Source: Selaginella moellendorffii (lineage: Eukaryota; Streptophyta; Lycopodiopsida; Selaginellales; Selaginellaceae). From it: 64,000 nucleotides of DNA. This document shows, piece by piece, positions 1 through 10,785 of the stretch. The stretch lies in NCBI RefSeq assembly GCF_000143415.4, contig NW_003314311.1:1215062-1279061 (forward strand), written 5' to 3'. Each line of letters opens with the position of its first letter. Within the stretch, counting starts at the first letter, position 1. The position numbers and the translations under genes are program-made. The notes beneath the pieces are model-generated. The model was not told the origin of the DNA. It made no database searches and saw only the letters and a program-made list of their open reading frames with translations.

Positions 1-1404
1 GGCCCCAGCTTCTTCGATCAGACGATGGATTGCCTGTCCAGCCTGTAGTGCTCCAAGACCACCACAGGCCTTAAGTACCGATGCAAAAGTCTGCGAGTCC
101 GGTTTCAGTCCTTGGAGTCCCATTTTCGAAAACTCCTGCAGGGCCAGCTCATGGTTTCCACTCTCGGTGTAGGCTTCGATCATGATGTTCCACGAAACCA
201 AGTCTTTGATCACCATTTTGTCAAAAACTCGAGCCGCATCATCCAAACTTCCACACCAAGCGTAGAGACTCATCAAGTTGTTTGCAGCGTAAACATCTTC
301 CAGCCCGTCGAGAAACCGGGAATGAAAAGCCAATGCCTTCTCCAGCGACGCCACTTTCAAGGGCCTTCCATCCACAAGCCGAGTCTCTTCCTTCTCGGCC
401 ATATCCAAGCATGCCTGGAGAACGGCCACCAAAGTTCTGGAGCTGACGACCACGTCTAACGCTTGCATGGCCGTGAATAACTCAAGAGCTCGCTCGGCCT
501 CGCCACCTTTTGCATATCCCATGATCAAAACATTCCAGGAGACCGAATCCCGCTCTATCATCCCGTCGAAAACTCGCCGGCAATCCAGCAATCTCCCCCA
601 CTTTGCATACATATCCATCAGACTGTTGGAGACGAAAACGCTGGACGAAATCCCTGTCCCTGTTCTTGCAAACTTCGAGTAAATCTCTCCGCCCCTGTCC
701 AGCCATCCCAGATTCGTGCAAGCGTCGAGCACGGCCACCAGAGTCCGAGCATTCGCCTCCACTCCATCTTCCAAAAGCATAAGCTCAAAGAGCTCCAAGG
801 CTAGCTCGTCTTCCCCTCCTTGCGAGCAAGCGCTGATCATGGCACTCCACAAAACCACGTCCTTTGTTCCCAACTTGGCAGCCTGGAAAATCTCTAGAGC
901 TTCTCTCACGGTGCCACACTTTCCATAGAAATCCACCAGGGCGCTGGCCACGAACCTGTCCACCAAGAATCCACCACTCTGGAGCTGGGAATGAAGAGCC
1001 AAGCCTCTCTTGAGGCTCCTGAGCTTGATGATCTTCCCCTGTAAATCTCTCACCCCCTTTTCTCTAGCGGCCAGCGAAGAACACGCCTGGAGAGCCGCGA
1101 CGAAGCTCCGGCCGTTTGGATCCAACCCCTCGGCATGGAGCCGCCCAAAGAACTGGAGCGCGAGCTCCGGCTGGCCGCACCGCGCGTAGCCGCCGATGAC
1201 GCAGTTCCACGACGCCGCGGTGCGCCGATCCATGGAATCGAAAATGCGGCGTGCCTCATCCATCCTGCCCCGTTTCGCAAATCCATCAATGATTGCGTTG
1301 ATCAAGCCGATGTTCTTACCGGAGAGGAGATCGCGCTCGCGGCCGTCGCCGTCCAGCTGGATTGGAGCCATTTCTCGTAGCGCGACATTGATTTGCCCAA
1401 TCAT
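1..1404 (-). CDS. PPR protein, E-type, C-terminus outside the window (left twin)
   Basis: The frame is open for 468 codons from the ATG at 1404 down to position 1 and continues past the left edge. The protein begins MIGQINVALRE and carries repeated pentatricopeptide motifs, for example ASWNCVIGGYARCGQPELAL, VSWNVLIMGYAKGGEAERAL and VSWNIMIEAYTESGNHELAL, with spacers typical of PLS-class plant PPR proteins. These proteins bind organellar RNA and act in editing, splicing or stability in plastids or mitochondria. It is collinear without indels with the plus-strand gene at 24139 (each position here plus its mirror equals 25543) and differs from it by scattered substitutions. It is therefore one member of an inverted duplicate pair. 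No stop or frameshift is visible, so the visible part is probably functional. Confidence 0.85.
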   Translation of the reverse strand, partial: MIGQINVALREMAPIQLDGDGRERDLLSGKNIGLINAIIDGFAKRGRMDEARRIFDSMDRRTAASWNCVIGGYARCGQPELALQFFGRLHAEGLDPNGRSFVAALQACSSLAAREKGVRDLQGKIIKLRSLKRGLALHSQLQSGGFLVDRFVASALVDFYGKCGTVREALEIFQAAKLGTKDVVLWSAMISACSQGGEDELALELFELMLLEDGVEANARTLVAVLDACTNLGWLDRGGEIYSKFARTGTGISSSVFVSNSLMDMYAKWGRLLDCRRVFDGMIERDSVSWNVLIMGYAKGGEAERALELFTAMQALDVVVSSRTLVAVLQACLDMAEKEETRLVDGRPLKVASLEKALAFHSRFLDGLEDVYAANNLMSLYAWCGSLDDAARVFDKMVIKDLVSWNIMIEAYTESGNHELALQEFSKMGLQGLKPDSQTFASVLKACGGLGALQAGQAIHRLIEEAGA

Positions 1405-1552
1405 CTGATTTTAGGGTTCTTGAGGTTTAGAGACGAAGAACAAATCCTGACCGTTAAAAATAATCGTAGTAAAATCTGGGCAGATGTGGTGGCGCTCTGG
1501 CGGCTATCTGGCGGTGGAGGAGCGGCGCTGTGGAAAATTTTCATTCAGAGAA

Positions 1553-1560
1553 CTTATATA
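1553..1560 (-). promoter_or_regulatory. TATA box of the left PPR twin
   Basis: On the minus strand TATATAAG lies about 150 bp upstream of the ATG at 1404. The right twin has TGTATAAG at the equivalent place. The segment directly upstream of this box differs between the twins: the right copy carries an extra G-box palindrome. Confidence 0.45.
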
Positions 1561-2149
1561 ACTCATGACCATTTTTGGGTTCGTTTTCTTTCTTTTACAG
1601 GAAAATAAAAATAGTAAGAACAATAGGAGGATAATGAAAAAAACTGTGCTTGCTCTATGCAAACTCACTGGATGCCGAGAGAGCGTTCTTGTGAGATTTG
1701 ATCAGGCCTCCCAAAACCTGGCCGTGTTTTCGATACGGTCCTGGATCTGCCAATCTACGATCCTTGCCTGGGTACATTTACAGACGAGCAGAGCGACGGG
1801 AATGAGCTACCAGTTGTTCTCCTCACTTCTTCATTCGCGAGAAAATCTCGAACAAAACTCTCCTGTCGATTTTCCTTCCTTGGCCGAGTGGTTTAATCCA
1901 CCACCGAGCGAACTCCCCACACCCAGAGCGCCACTATCGTCCTTGGATCCCTCCACGCGGTGGTCGTCAAGTATTTTGGGAAGAGGAGCGCCGCCCCGAT
2001 CCATCTAGATCCCGTCCTCTTACCTCTAAAATCGGGGAAGCGCTTCTGCCAAGGACGCGAGAATGCGGGTCGACCCGGGATTTAACAGAGTGCCATGGAT
2101 GCCATATGGTTCAAATAGATGGTATGATATATTGTTATTGGAACCCGGT

Positions 2150-2398
2150 TGCTGAGATAATGGCTACCAGGTAAGTGTAGAGGTAAACCGGTATAGAAGA
2201 CCCGGGTTCGATGCCGAAGGGTCCAATCAACAGGGACTTTTATGCAAAAATCTTGCTCTTTAAGTAGCCCTTGTTCTGGTTCGCTAGCTCACTAAAAGAA
2301 CTTAGACCAGTCATTTAGGACATCGGTTTCCCAGAGCATGCGTTTCGGGTTCGATTCTTGCCAATGTTATCTGCAAGGCAAAGAATATTCGCATGTTA
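2150..2398 (+). repeat. SINE-like repeat with two tRNA-like box-B motifs
   Basis: Two tRNA-like segments lie in a row. The first runs from about 2160 (ggctaccaggtaagtg) to ggttcgatgcc near 2210. The second ends in gggttcgattcttgcc near 2345-2365. They are joined by a conserved linker, acttttatgcaaaaatcttg. Related copies occur at 3505-3602, 4190-4315, 23108-23345 and 27930-28060. The GGTTCGA cores match the RNA polymerase III B-box consensus closely; the A-box candidates are weak. A tRNA-derived SINE family is an inference. Confidence 0.45.
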
Positions 2399-2538
2399 AC
2401 ATCAAACCAAAAATGTTTATAATTCTTAAACTCAAATTAGGATTTAAGAAAACATCATTTAATATTATTTATTGTAAAATAATTAGAAATGAAAGTTAAA
2501 AGAGAGCTTTCACTTTATTCCCATCATTTTACCGCTCT

Positions 2539-2949
2539 CTATTCTATTTGGATTGTTCTTGGCTGTGGCTTGGGGATCTTTGGAATTGTGACAGTGAGGA
2601 CACCGTGTTCTACTGTAGCTTTGATCGCCTCCACATTTGCACTCTCGGGCAGCCGGAATTTCCGCAAGAAGCTGCCGTGGCTGCGCTCCACGCGGTGCCA
2701 CTTATCGCTCTTGTCAGACTCGTGCTTCTTCCTCTCGCCACTGATCTGGAGAGTGCGGCCGTCCTCCACGCTGATCTTCACTTCCTCTCTACTCACACCC
2801 GGGAGATCGGCCTTGAAGATGTGTGCCTCGGGTGTCTCGAGCCAATCCACGCGAGTGTTGGCGACGGCGCTGCTGTTGTCACAAGAAAAGATGGACGAGA
2901 TGTCCTCAAAGGGATCCAAGATGTTTGAACCGTAGAAATACAAAGCCAT
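2539..2949 (-). CDS. Class I small heat shock protein (HSP20 family)
   Basis: This is a single-exon gene for 136 residues starting [20 protein letters not shown]. Residues about 30-130 form an alpha-crystallin domain: [20 protein letters not shown] at its start, then [19 protein letters not shown] and a GVLTVTIPK strand, followed by the C-terminal IQIE, which supplies the I-x-I motif used for oligomer assembly. Proteins of this family are ATP-independent chaperones that hold unfolding proteins in the cytosol. The N-terminal arm is short compared with many 17-18 kDa plant class I members. The promoter side (3026-3095) has a TATA box and heat-shock-element-like TTC/GAA modules, as expected for a heat-inducible gene. 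No intron is seen, which is usual for this class. Confidence 0.92.
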   Translation of the reverse strand: MALYFYGSNILDPFEDISSIFSCDNSSAVANTRVDWLETPEAHIFKADLPGVSREEVKISVEDGRTLQISGERKKHESDKSDKWHRVERSHGSFLRKFRLPESANVEAIKATVEHGVLTVTIPKIPKPQPRTIQIE

Positions 2950-3025
2950 GTGGGCAAGAGATTTGCTGGGTGAATGCTAGAAACAAATAGACTTGATCAA
3001 TGCTAGATGTGAGCGATTGCTCCTC

Positions 3026-3095
3026 TTTTATACACTGGGATGACACCTCTAGGACACTCTAGAGTGTTCCCACATATTCTAGAGGACTCTAGCAT
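3026..3095 (-). promoter_or_regulatory. Heat shock promoter: TATA box and HSE-like modules
   Basis: On the minus strand TATAAAA sits at 3026-3032, about 77 bp before the ATG of the small heat shock gene. Just upstream are the palindrome ACTCTAGAGT (3056-3065), GTTCC (3066-3070) and TTCTAGAG (3077-3084). These are near-matches to alternating nTTCnnGAAn units bound by heat shock factors. The assignment rests on position and motif only. Confidence 0.6.
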
Positions 3096-3099
3096 ATCT

Positions 3100-3708
3100 A
3101 TACCCTCAAACTCTAGTTAGCTCCATACTTGACCAAAAAAATCTTGGACATTTAAGTGAGGTGTATAATATACTTGGGGAAAAGTCCCCATGCAAAATCC
3201 CAATTTGAAATATTCTCGATAGAGGATCAAGAGTTAATATAATTGAGTTTGCAACCTGCAAAGCCCTGGGGTTTGGACCAATCCAGCTAGCTTCTTTCAA
3301 GAATTGCTCATCCCCTAGGAATTAAAAAACATATTGTGATTAATATTGAAAACCTTGTGGTGCTAAAAATGTTAAAACAAGAATCTTCTTATGAGTCCTT
3401 CAGGGATAATCAAACGATCTAACAAATTCCCAAAGACAAAAGTTTATTAATGGTTCAAGTACATAGTGAGATCATAACTATCAAATAAGTGTAGGTTTGA
3501 TGCCAACAAGGACTTTTATGCAAAAATTTTGCTCAATAAGTTATTATTCACATAGCTTAGAGGCGTTTCCCAAAGCACACGTTTCAGGTTCGATTCTACT
3601 ATGGACAAAAGTTAAAAAAATTTAAAACAAACTTGACCTTGGAGCAGCAACGGTTCCAATGTTTGACATTTTTGTGTCGCTGGATGAAAGGTCTTCGGTA
3701 TAGACAGT
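3100..3708. other. Intergenic, no gene seen
   Basis: AT-rich sequence with no convincing reading frame. It contains one SINE-like copy at about 3505-3602. Confidence 0.5.
3505..3602 (+). repeat. SINE-like copy (second tRNA-like part)
   Basis: It shares the linker acttttatgcaaaaattttg and the block gtttcccaaagcacacgttt followed by caggttcgattc with the copies at 2216-2398 and 27930-28060. The middle is shorter than in the other copies. Confidence 0.4.
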
Positions 3709-4315
3709 CCGGTCCTGGATCTGCCAATCTACGATCCTTGCCTGGGTACATTTACAGACAAGCAGAGCGACGGGAATGAGCCACCAGTTGTTCTCCTCCC
3801 TGCTTCATTCATAGAAACAGCGAATGAGCGTGAGAAAATCTCGAACAAAACTCTCTGAGAGATCTACTCTATTAATTTTTATTAATAATCCACAGTGTTC
3901 TTCGTTCGAGTGGTTTAATCCACCACCGAGTGAACTCCACACACCCAGAGCGCCACTATCGTCCTTGGATCCCACCACGTGGTGGTCGTCAAGTATTTTG
4001 GGAAGAGGAGCACCGCCCCGATCCATCTAGATCCCGTCCTCATACCTCTAAAATCGGGGAAGCGCTTCTGCCAAGGACGAAACACTGGCCTCGAGCAGCG
4101 CGAATGCGGGTGGATCTGTGATCTAACAAACTGCCATGGATGCCATATGGTTCACGTAGATGGTATGATATTTTATTATCAAAACCCAATTGCTGAGATG
4201 ATGGCTACCAGGTAAGTGCAAAGGTAAACCGGTGTACTCGACCCAGGTTCGATGCCGAGGGGTCAAGGACTTTTATGCAAAAATCTTACTCTTTAAGCAG
4301 CCTTTGTTTTAAACA
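3709..4315. repeat. Dispersed unit of about 560-600 bp, third copy
   Basis: From ggtcctggatctgccaatct onward this stretch parallels 1738-2280 and, reversed, about 23235-23790. It is more diverged than the two inverted-duplication arms are from each other. Reversed, all three copies can encode a start MDRGGAPLPKILDD followed by SKDDSGALGV, but the frames then diverge, so I treat it as a repeat rather than a gene. It ends in the first tRNA-like motif (about 4190-4262) and the ggacttttatgcaaaaatct linker. Confidence 0.55.
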
Positions 4316-4345
4316 AGGTCAAACAGGGAAATTCCAATTAATTTA

Positions 4346-4465
4346 TTTTGGTAGCCGTCGGATTGGTTTCAATCCGGACCACTCGCTCTTATATATAAAC
4401 TAGGGTTTTTGAGTTAATGAATATGTATATTTCTGTATTCCTTTTCTATATTCCATGCACTCACA
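4346..4465 (+). repeat. Gypsy 5' LTR, truncated
   Basis: From ttttggtagccgtcggattg to actcaca it matches the 3' LTR (16356-16480) and the LTR at 37610-37783. About 50 bp of the LTR start is missing and replaced by unrelated sequence. It contains a TATA-like tatatataaact. I recognise no standard tRNA primer site directly after it. Confidence 0.75.
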
Positions 4466-4684
4466 TTAGTGGAGGTGAGGGGTGTCCCTAAGAGTGCTTG
4501 GATTTGGGATTTCGGTTTAAATCTAGCTTTTGCATCATCTAGATCTAACTTTTTCCATTTCCTTTTTCTTGTTCTTTCCTTTTAGGATTTTGGTTTAGAT
4601 CTAGCTTTTTGCATTGTCTAGATCTACCACTTCCTTCCAGCTTTTTGTCATTTCTTTTGCTCTTTCTTTTTTTCGTTCATCTTC

Positions 4685-4908
4685 ATAGCCGATCAGCAAT
4701 CTCCTCCTTTGACTTTAGAGTAGCAGTTGGTTCAATTGTTTGATGCTATGCGCTTGCAATTGAACAACCAAACTCAATTGATGGCGGCATTCACAGCATG
4801 TGGTCCAACTCCTGCTCTCGGTGCCAATCCTCGCGTTCGGCTGAAGTTCTTTCGTGGGAATCCTGGGGATGATGTGTACCATTGGTTCGATCACTTCACG
4901 GTGATTGC
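4685..4908 (+). pseudogene. Gypsy gag, N-terminal part
   Basis: The reading frame runs from a degenerate start (ATA at 4685 where an ATG is expected) through a TAG near 4723 into residues such as NPRVRLKFFRGNPGDDVYHW. This part is typical of Ty3/Gypsy capsid N-termini (GnpgddvyhWfd...). It stops at the nested insertion after GTGATTGC. It continues at 12579 with ATYHFWDNAQHL. Confidence 0.7.
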
Positions 4909-5548
4909 TGTGAGACACAAAATCCCTAGGCCCCAAAGTGGAGCCGGAAGGGCACCATATGGTAGTGGCCGAAGCGAGAGCCAAACGAGCGTAACACGTT
5001 TGGACCAAAAGCTCCGACTTGAAAAGTCAAGAGCGGGAGTGGAACTCCCAACGAAGTGCTCGAGGAACGAGCACGAAGCGAGCAAAAGGCAAGGCTCCAA
5101 AAAGGGACCCAAAAGGACCAACACATGACACATGGGAGTGTCCGAGATGGACTCGAGTTGGAGTCCGAAGTGGAGTCCGAGATGGACCCGAGTTGGAGTC
5201 CGAAGTGGAGTCCGAGATGGACCCGAGTTGGAGTCCGAAGTGGAGTCTGAGATGGACCTGAGATGGAGTCCGAGATGGAGTCCGAAGTGGAGTCCGAGGT
5301 GGACCCGAGATGGACCCGAGTTGGAGTCCGAAGTGGAGTCCGAGATGGAGTCCGAGATGGAGTCCGAGGTGGACCCGAGATGGACCTGAAATGGAGTCCG
5401 AGATGGAGTCCGAGATGGACCTGAGATGGAGTCCGAGATGGAGTCCGAGATGGACCCGAGATGGAGTCCGAGATGGACCCGAGATGGACCCGAGATGGAG
5501 TCCGAGATGGAGTCCGAGATGGAAGTCCGAAGTCGAGACCGAGACCGG

Positions 5549-5580
<32 letters not shown>

Positions 5581-6689
5581 TCGGGACCGAGACCGAGACC
5601 GAGGCCGAGGCCGAGACCGAGCCCGAGCCCGAGTCCGAGTCCGAATCCGAGTCTGAGTCCGAGTCCAAGTCCGAGTCCGAGTCCGGAGCCTGAGAGGGTG
5701 AAAGCCCAAAGCGTTCGTCTCCCAGACCCTGGGGGGTTTGGTGAGCTCCAAAAGTATAGTAAGGGGGAGGACTGCAGTGGAGCCAGTTTGGCCAGGAAAG
5801 GCCAGTTTGGCCCAGGAAGGCCGGACCCAGTGTTGGGTGATGAGCTGCCCACTGGGAAGTCCAAGACTGGAGTGAACACAGACCGACAAACGGGGTAGCT
5901 TGGTGAAGTGTTCAAGAGCTGGCTCTAGTTCCCCCGGGAGATCGACTGGCCGATGCTCCCAGTCCAAGTGTGGGTGGCACTACCTACTTGGATACCTGGT
6001 GTGGCTCAACGGAACCCGCTCTAAGCCCATGGCTAGAGCACCCAAGGGCAGAAGGCGAGGAGAGTACCCAGGTGGCTCGCGTAAGGCCACGGTGTTCCGA
6101 AATGTTGTCCCAAAGGCCCAGACTGTGGAAAGGAAGAGGAGCAGTCCTCAGGGGTAGTGACCAAGGACACAGTCGTGTGGTGAGGAAGTCCCAGAGGACC
6201 GTGGGACTTAGTGGTCGGGCCTGTGGGTCTCGATCCAGTGGCAGTGTTGGCAAACACGGCCAGGGGCAGAAAGGGACTTAGTGGGGACTGACAGAGGGAT
6301 ATTGGGGAAGGCTATTCCACTTGTCAGTGGGCATCCTAAGGATGCTAAGGAGTGGATCTGAGATGACCACTCACGGATGGTTTGCCTAGTCTTGGAGAGC
6401 CAAGACTGTGATGCAAGTGGTATTGGACTACCAGTGTGGCAAAGGTGACTGGGCATGGCCTTAGCGTAACGGGCTGCTATGTCGGTGGTACCTTTGAGTG
6501 TCGGTCATGGGATCGGACACGTGGAGCACTTGGACCAAGTGCAAATGTTGAGTGGCATGGATGCCATTCTCGGGGCTAGCAAGTCCCAAGTCCTGGATTG
6601 GACTTATGGAGGTTGTGAATGAGACTCCTCCAAGTGGTCAGAGGTGTGGTTAAGTGACTAAAGTAGAATGGAAAATTTAGTCGCTTACA
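4909..6689 (+). repeat. LARD 5' LTR
   Basis: 1781 bp, TG...CA ends. It contains a purine-rich minisatellite at about 5130-5690 and is otherwise unique sequence. Long open frames on both strands here are by-products of the minisatellite. Confidence 0.93.
5130..5690 (+). repeat. Purine-rich minisatellite inside the 5' LTR
   Basis: Tandem blocks of gagtccgagatg and cgagatggaccc (6- and 12-bp units) pass into cgagac units and then gagtccgagtcc units near 5640-5680. The unit length is a multiple of 3, so every frame stays open on both strands and produces Asp-Ser, Glu-Ser, Arg-Asp or Gly-Leu runs. Confidence 0.9.
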
Positions 6690-6692
6690 ATT

Positions 6693-6704
6693 TGGTATCG
6701 GAGC
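6693..6704 (+). promoter_or_regulatory. LARD primer binding site
   Basis: TGGTATCGGAGC lies 3 bp after the 5' LTR. It would pair with the 3' end of initiator tRNA-Met with one mismatch from TGGTATCAGAGC. Confidence 0.85.
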
Positions 6705-9229
6705 TGTTCCTTAGTCCGACTTTTATTGGTGCTCAAGTATATCACCATTGGTGTTGGCAACGGAAGGTCCGAGAAGTGGGCCTATCCTTGAGGAGTAGCA
6801 GGTCGGGAAGATATGGCTCTCCATTACAGTTCATGTGTGAACTTGTAGACAAGGTGGTGGATAGAAAAGGGCTAATAATGGAACGACTTTGGGATCTTGG
6901 GAACAGTATATGGTTTTCCTCAAAGAGTTGAGGATGTGATCTAGATGAGCATTTGACTTAGCAAACTGGCTAATGTAGTTGTGGTAAACAACTACAGTTG
7001 GGATCATAGGAAAGATAAAGACTCCAAAGCAATAAAGGAGTCACAAGATTTTCCTCATAAAGTTGAGGTTGGTGCTCATGAATGTGAGACCAGAAGTAAT
7101 GACCGTGGGAGGTCAAATACGGAAGAGGACTTAAGTCCTTGAAAAGGTAGCCGGGGCTACCTCTAATAAATGTTGGAACAACCCAAGGAGTTGGGGGTGT
7201 ATTAAGTGGATGAGTTGGTGTTCTCATTACATGGACAAGTAGTCCTAAGGGGCAAAGGTTGCCCCCAGAGAACAAAATCAAGTGTCGGAGTAACACTTGT
7301 GAAAATAGTCCTTTTGAGTAGGACAGGAATGCAAGAAGTGTATTCCAGTGAGCTAGTGCCTCACAAGTAGGACCTTACGGGTCTGTGGATTAACTAAGTC
7401 CAAAACTGCTGGATGACTCAAGTAGAGTCAAGGGATGGTCCTAAAAGGACTGATGGAAGCATTTGGACTGAGGTGTGTTGTACCCCACAAAGGATGGGGG
7501 GGGGATCATAGGATCCAAGGATGAGAACAGAGGGTATCTCATCGATGGCAAAATGTGCCATGCTAAAGTCGTGGGAAAGGTGTTCCCAAAAAGAAAACAA
7601 CTTTGACACAAAGTTGTGTGTGACCTCTATGGTGTAGTGCTAACGGATGGTTGGCATGAGAAAGAGTGGCATTGGTCTTGGCAAAGACTTAGACACAAAG
7701 AAGAAGTGTCATAGAGGTAGGCTCGTGGAGTCGATGGTGTGGACACACCAAATGTGCCAAGGTGTGATACCTTAAGGCTATGTTGGTGGGTTCATGAGAA
7801 CCCCTTGCCAAAGGAATCCCAATGGAAATGGGAATGGCATAGCCTAAGCTGCAGAGCATGCAGTTGGAGTGCAGTGACCCAGATAAAGATGGAAGTGTGA
7901 AAGCACCAAGCAATGAGTTGTAGGACTTGACAACTATGAGGCAACTAAGCAAGAGGTGCAAAATAACTGGTTAAACGGGTAGAAGGTAGCTACCCAAGAC
8001 TTCTAGCATAGGGAAGTCGGATATACCCTTGCGGGGGATAAGTTGCTTATGTTGCGATATAGTAAGTTAATGTCATAAAAGGAAATACTCATTGTCAAGA
8101 AAGCCATCATTGGGACACCTAAACACTCTAGAACACCAGAAGGTGGTGTTTGATGTCGCGAGGGCAATGGATAAAGCCCAAGGGACTAAGTCCCTAGCGA
8201 ATGATAGATAGAAGGTGCTATCCAAATGTCCAAGGTTGCGGAGACAGGAGAGGACTGTCTACTCAAGTTGGACAAAGCCAAAAATGGAATTTTGGCAAGG
8301 CTAGTGATGGGCATGTAAAGGCCTATAAGTAATGATGTAATCCCAGTGTGTGGGATTATAAGGTGAGCATACCCGGATTGAGGAACCACTCCCTGGGCTA
8401 TTGGGTAGGTTCATCCCTAAGAATACTTGCTAAGGCATGATAGAAAGTGCAAAGCTATCCTCCTGATCTGGAGGAGAATGACCGTAGGAAAGGTGTGAAG
8501 CCAAAGGCAAGTAGTATTGGGATGGAACTGAACCATAGAAATCGAAGGGCATAACCAAGGTTGGTTATGCCAGTTGGGAGTGGGGAATCAAGTGGGGGCT
8601 CGAGGGTGTTGCCGCTAGCAACCGTGATGCCATGGAGAGTCTAAGTTATGGAATTGTCCATGTTAGACTATGTGGCATTTGGAAGGCTTGCAAAAGGGAG
8701 GCCTTAGCAAGCTGAGGGACAGAGTTCCTTCAAGGTTCCCAAAGACGATTCTAGGTAGCTTAGTACCTAGAAAGGCCAAGTGTAAATGGTTCATGGAACG
8801 CGCGAAATCAGAGTGGCGCAGCAGAAGCGTGGTCTTGAAGCTTGCCATGAGGCAAGGCTATCAAGGTTAGGGAAGTAGTTCCCGAGTGTTCAAAGAAAGG
8901 GTTTTGAACGAAAGTCGATGGTCAAGGACTTTCACGCTTATGCAGGAACCATGTTACAGTGGTCGGAGAACTTGCCAAGCGAGATTGGCACGTCGGGGGA
9001 ACAAATACCCTAGTTGAAGGTGATAACTTCAAAAAGGGTGGGCCATGGGGCCGAGCATGGAGGAGTCCATGCATGATCACAGACATGTCAAGTGAGAGAA
9101 CTTGGCAGTGTGGAGGAACTAGGTTCCTAAGCTGTGATCTGTAGCGCGCTTTAAAAATAAGTTGGTGCACCGGCGTGGGGAGTCACGCCAGGCATCTTGT
9201 GTGATGCCGTCCGTAGATGCATATACGGA

Positions 9230-9283
9230 GGTTGGGTTCGAGTCCCGACCCTCTAGTGCTTGGGTTCGAGTCCCAAATCACTA
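9230..9283 (+). other. Two tandem hairpins with identical tRNA T-loop-like loops
   Basis: The first is GGTTGGG-TTCGAGT-CCCGACC with a 7-bp stem. The second has CTAGTG and CACTAG as outer stem and TTGGG-TTCGAGT-CCCAA inside. Both loops are TTCGAGT, identical to a tRNA T-loop. No other tRNA arms are evident. Confidence 0.5.
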
Positions 9284-10785
9284 GGGCGTGGTGATGGTTT
9301 GGAATATGAGGACACTCATATTTCGGTGGTCATGGACTCTCAGTAGGGAGACTGGTTTGGGCACACCGCCAAGCGAGGGATGCCTCGGAGTCGTGATGCA
9401 CGGTTAGATTGCTTAGTGTGAAAGCTCAGCATATCTAACTTGAACGCTTTGGTGCAAGTGGCACCAAGGTCGTGGTGAGTGAGATGGGGACACCTAATCT
9501 CAGTTGCTATGAACCCTTGGCCGTAAGGGCTGGCTTGGGTGCACCGCCAAGTGTGGGGGATGCCCCCGGGGTTATAGTCAACAACTTGGAGGTCTAGAAG
9601 ACCAAGTACCTCTTGGCAACTCTGTTAAGGTGCCAAGGTGAGATCACTAGGTGATCTTATGGCCAGATAAGGACAAGGTCCTTGGTTGGCTAAGGAATGA
9701 AGTTCCTGGTTCAAAATGTTGAAATTGAACTGTTTAAGGTGGTGTGGCTTGGTCGTGATGACCAAGTGGGAAGAGCACTTAAGGGAAATAAACTATGTCC
9801 GTGCGATGGCATAGTGAGTCCGAGGAAAGTAGTCTCTATAAAAGACCCATGGGAGGGTCACGAAGTTGGGCCGTGGATAGAGCCCATAGCAGAAGATGCT
9901 AAAGAGACGTACTAGGGGTGAACATCCTTCGGACTTGGCAAAGAAGAGTCTTTACTATGGAACCGAAACAATACCTCAAGGAGGGAGGTAGAGATTCGAT
10001 GTTGCTTGGTGCAACAATCAACGGATAGGAGCAAAAGATGAGTGGCCAAGATAGGGCCGTGGAATCCCTTGGAAGGAATCCAAGTGACAAAGTTAGGCGA
10101 GGAACACTAATGTGTTGGACGCTAACAAGTTGCGGGAAAGGAAGTGTGTTTCCAAGGAGGGATTCCGAAATGCTCCGATTTGGCGAAAGTGGAAGCTCCA
10201 AGGGAGGGAGCGGTAAGGTAGCCAAATGATAGGGCCATAAACAGCCCTAGCACAAAGTATGATAACTGGAACTTTGGCACGAAATAGAAGAGAGGATGAT
10301 AGTGCCCTCGAGTAGAGAACTTCCTAGGATGGGAAGTGGAGTTGCACAAAAGGTGCAAGGCAAGGTGTCGGAGACACCTAGGAAATTGACTCCAAGAAGT
10401 CAAAATTCAAAGTTCCAAAGTGCAAAGGTTATATCGATGGGAATTGAGACTACTCGAGAAGGAGTATTGGTATTGATTTAGAGAAGGGTCTCTAAGAGGT
10501 TTAGCGAGAACTAAACCAATAAAAGGAGAGAACCACTATATGTGGTCCAATCAGTCTCTAAGTTGGAGAGGCTACCCTCCTTAGAGGATATGCAAAAGGC
10601 ATGGTGAGCCTTCAATGTCCAACCATTGACGAATATGGAGAAGGCATGGTGAGCTTTCAATGTCACACCATCGACAAATATTGGCTACGCGCCAAGGATG
10701 GAAATGGTAACACATGCGGGTGTTACTTTATAAAATGGTTCACCGTTCGATGAGGACATCGAACTTCGTCTATGGGTGGTGGAGT

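Larger units (their letters stand above)
1..2398. repeat. Left arm of a large inverted duplication
   Basis: This whole stretch reappears reverse-complemented at about 23091-25542. The match includes the PPR coding region, its 5' flank and a roughly 560-bp repetitive unit ending in tRNA-like motifs, and it fades near 2398 in a sequence reading gcatgttaac here versus gcatgtcgtt in the other arm. The arm may extend further left beyond the window. The spacer between the arms is about 20.7 kb and contains the heat shock gene, the nested retroelements and the paralogue pair. Confidence 0.85.
6690..10785 (+). other. LARD internal region, non-coding
   Basis: About 4.1 kb with no open frame longer than about 110 codons and no recognisable retroviral motif. 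It carries a primer binding site at its start, paired hairpins at 9230-9283 and a diverged tandem duplication (about 9324-9405 and 9500-9590, both with caccgccaag). It probably holds packaging and priming signals only. Confidence 0.75.

Noticed and set aside
112-459. Plus-strand frame of 115 codons and others at 467-1408
   Set aside because: They are antisense shadows of the minus-strand PPR gene; the same shadows occur on the other strand of the twin.
4891-5967. Minus-strand frames of 358 and 329 codons rich in Ser-Asp and Gly-Leu, and the matching ones at 10723-11804
   Set aside because: They follow the in-frame minisatellite of the LARD LTRs; all six frames are open there and no domain is present.
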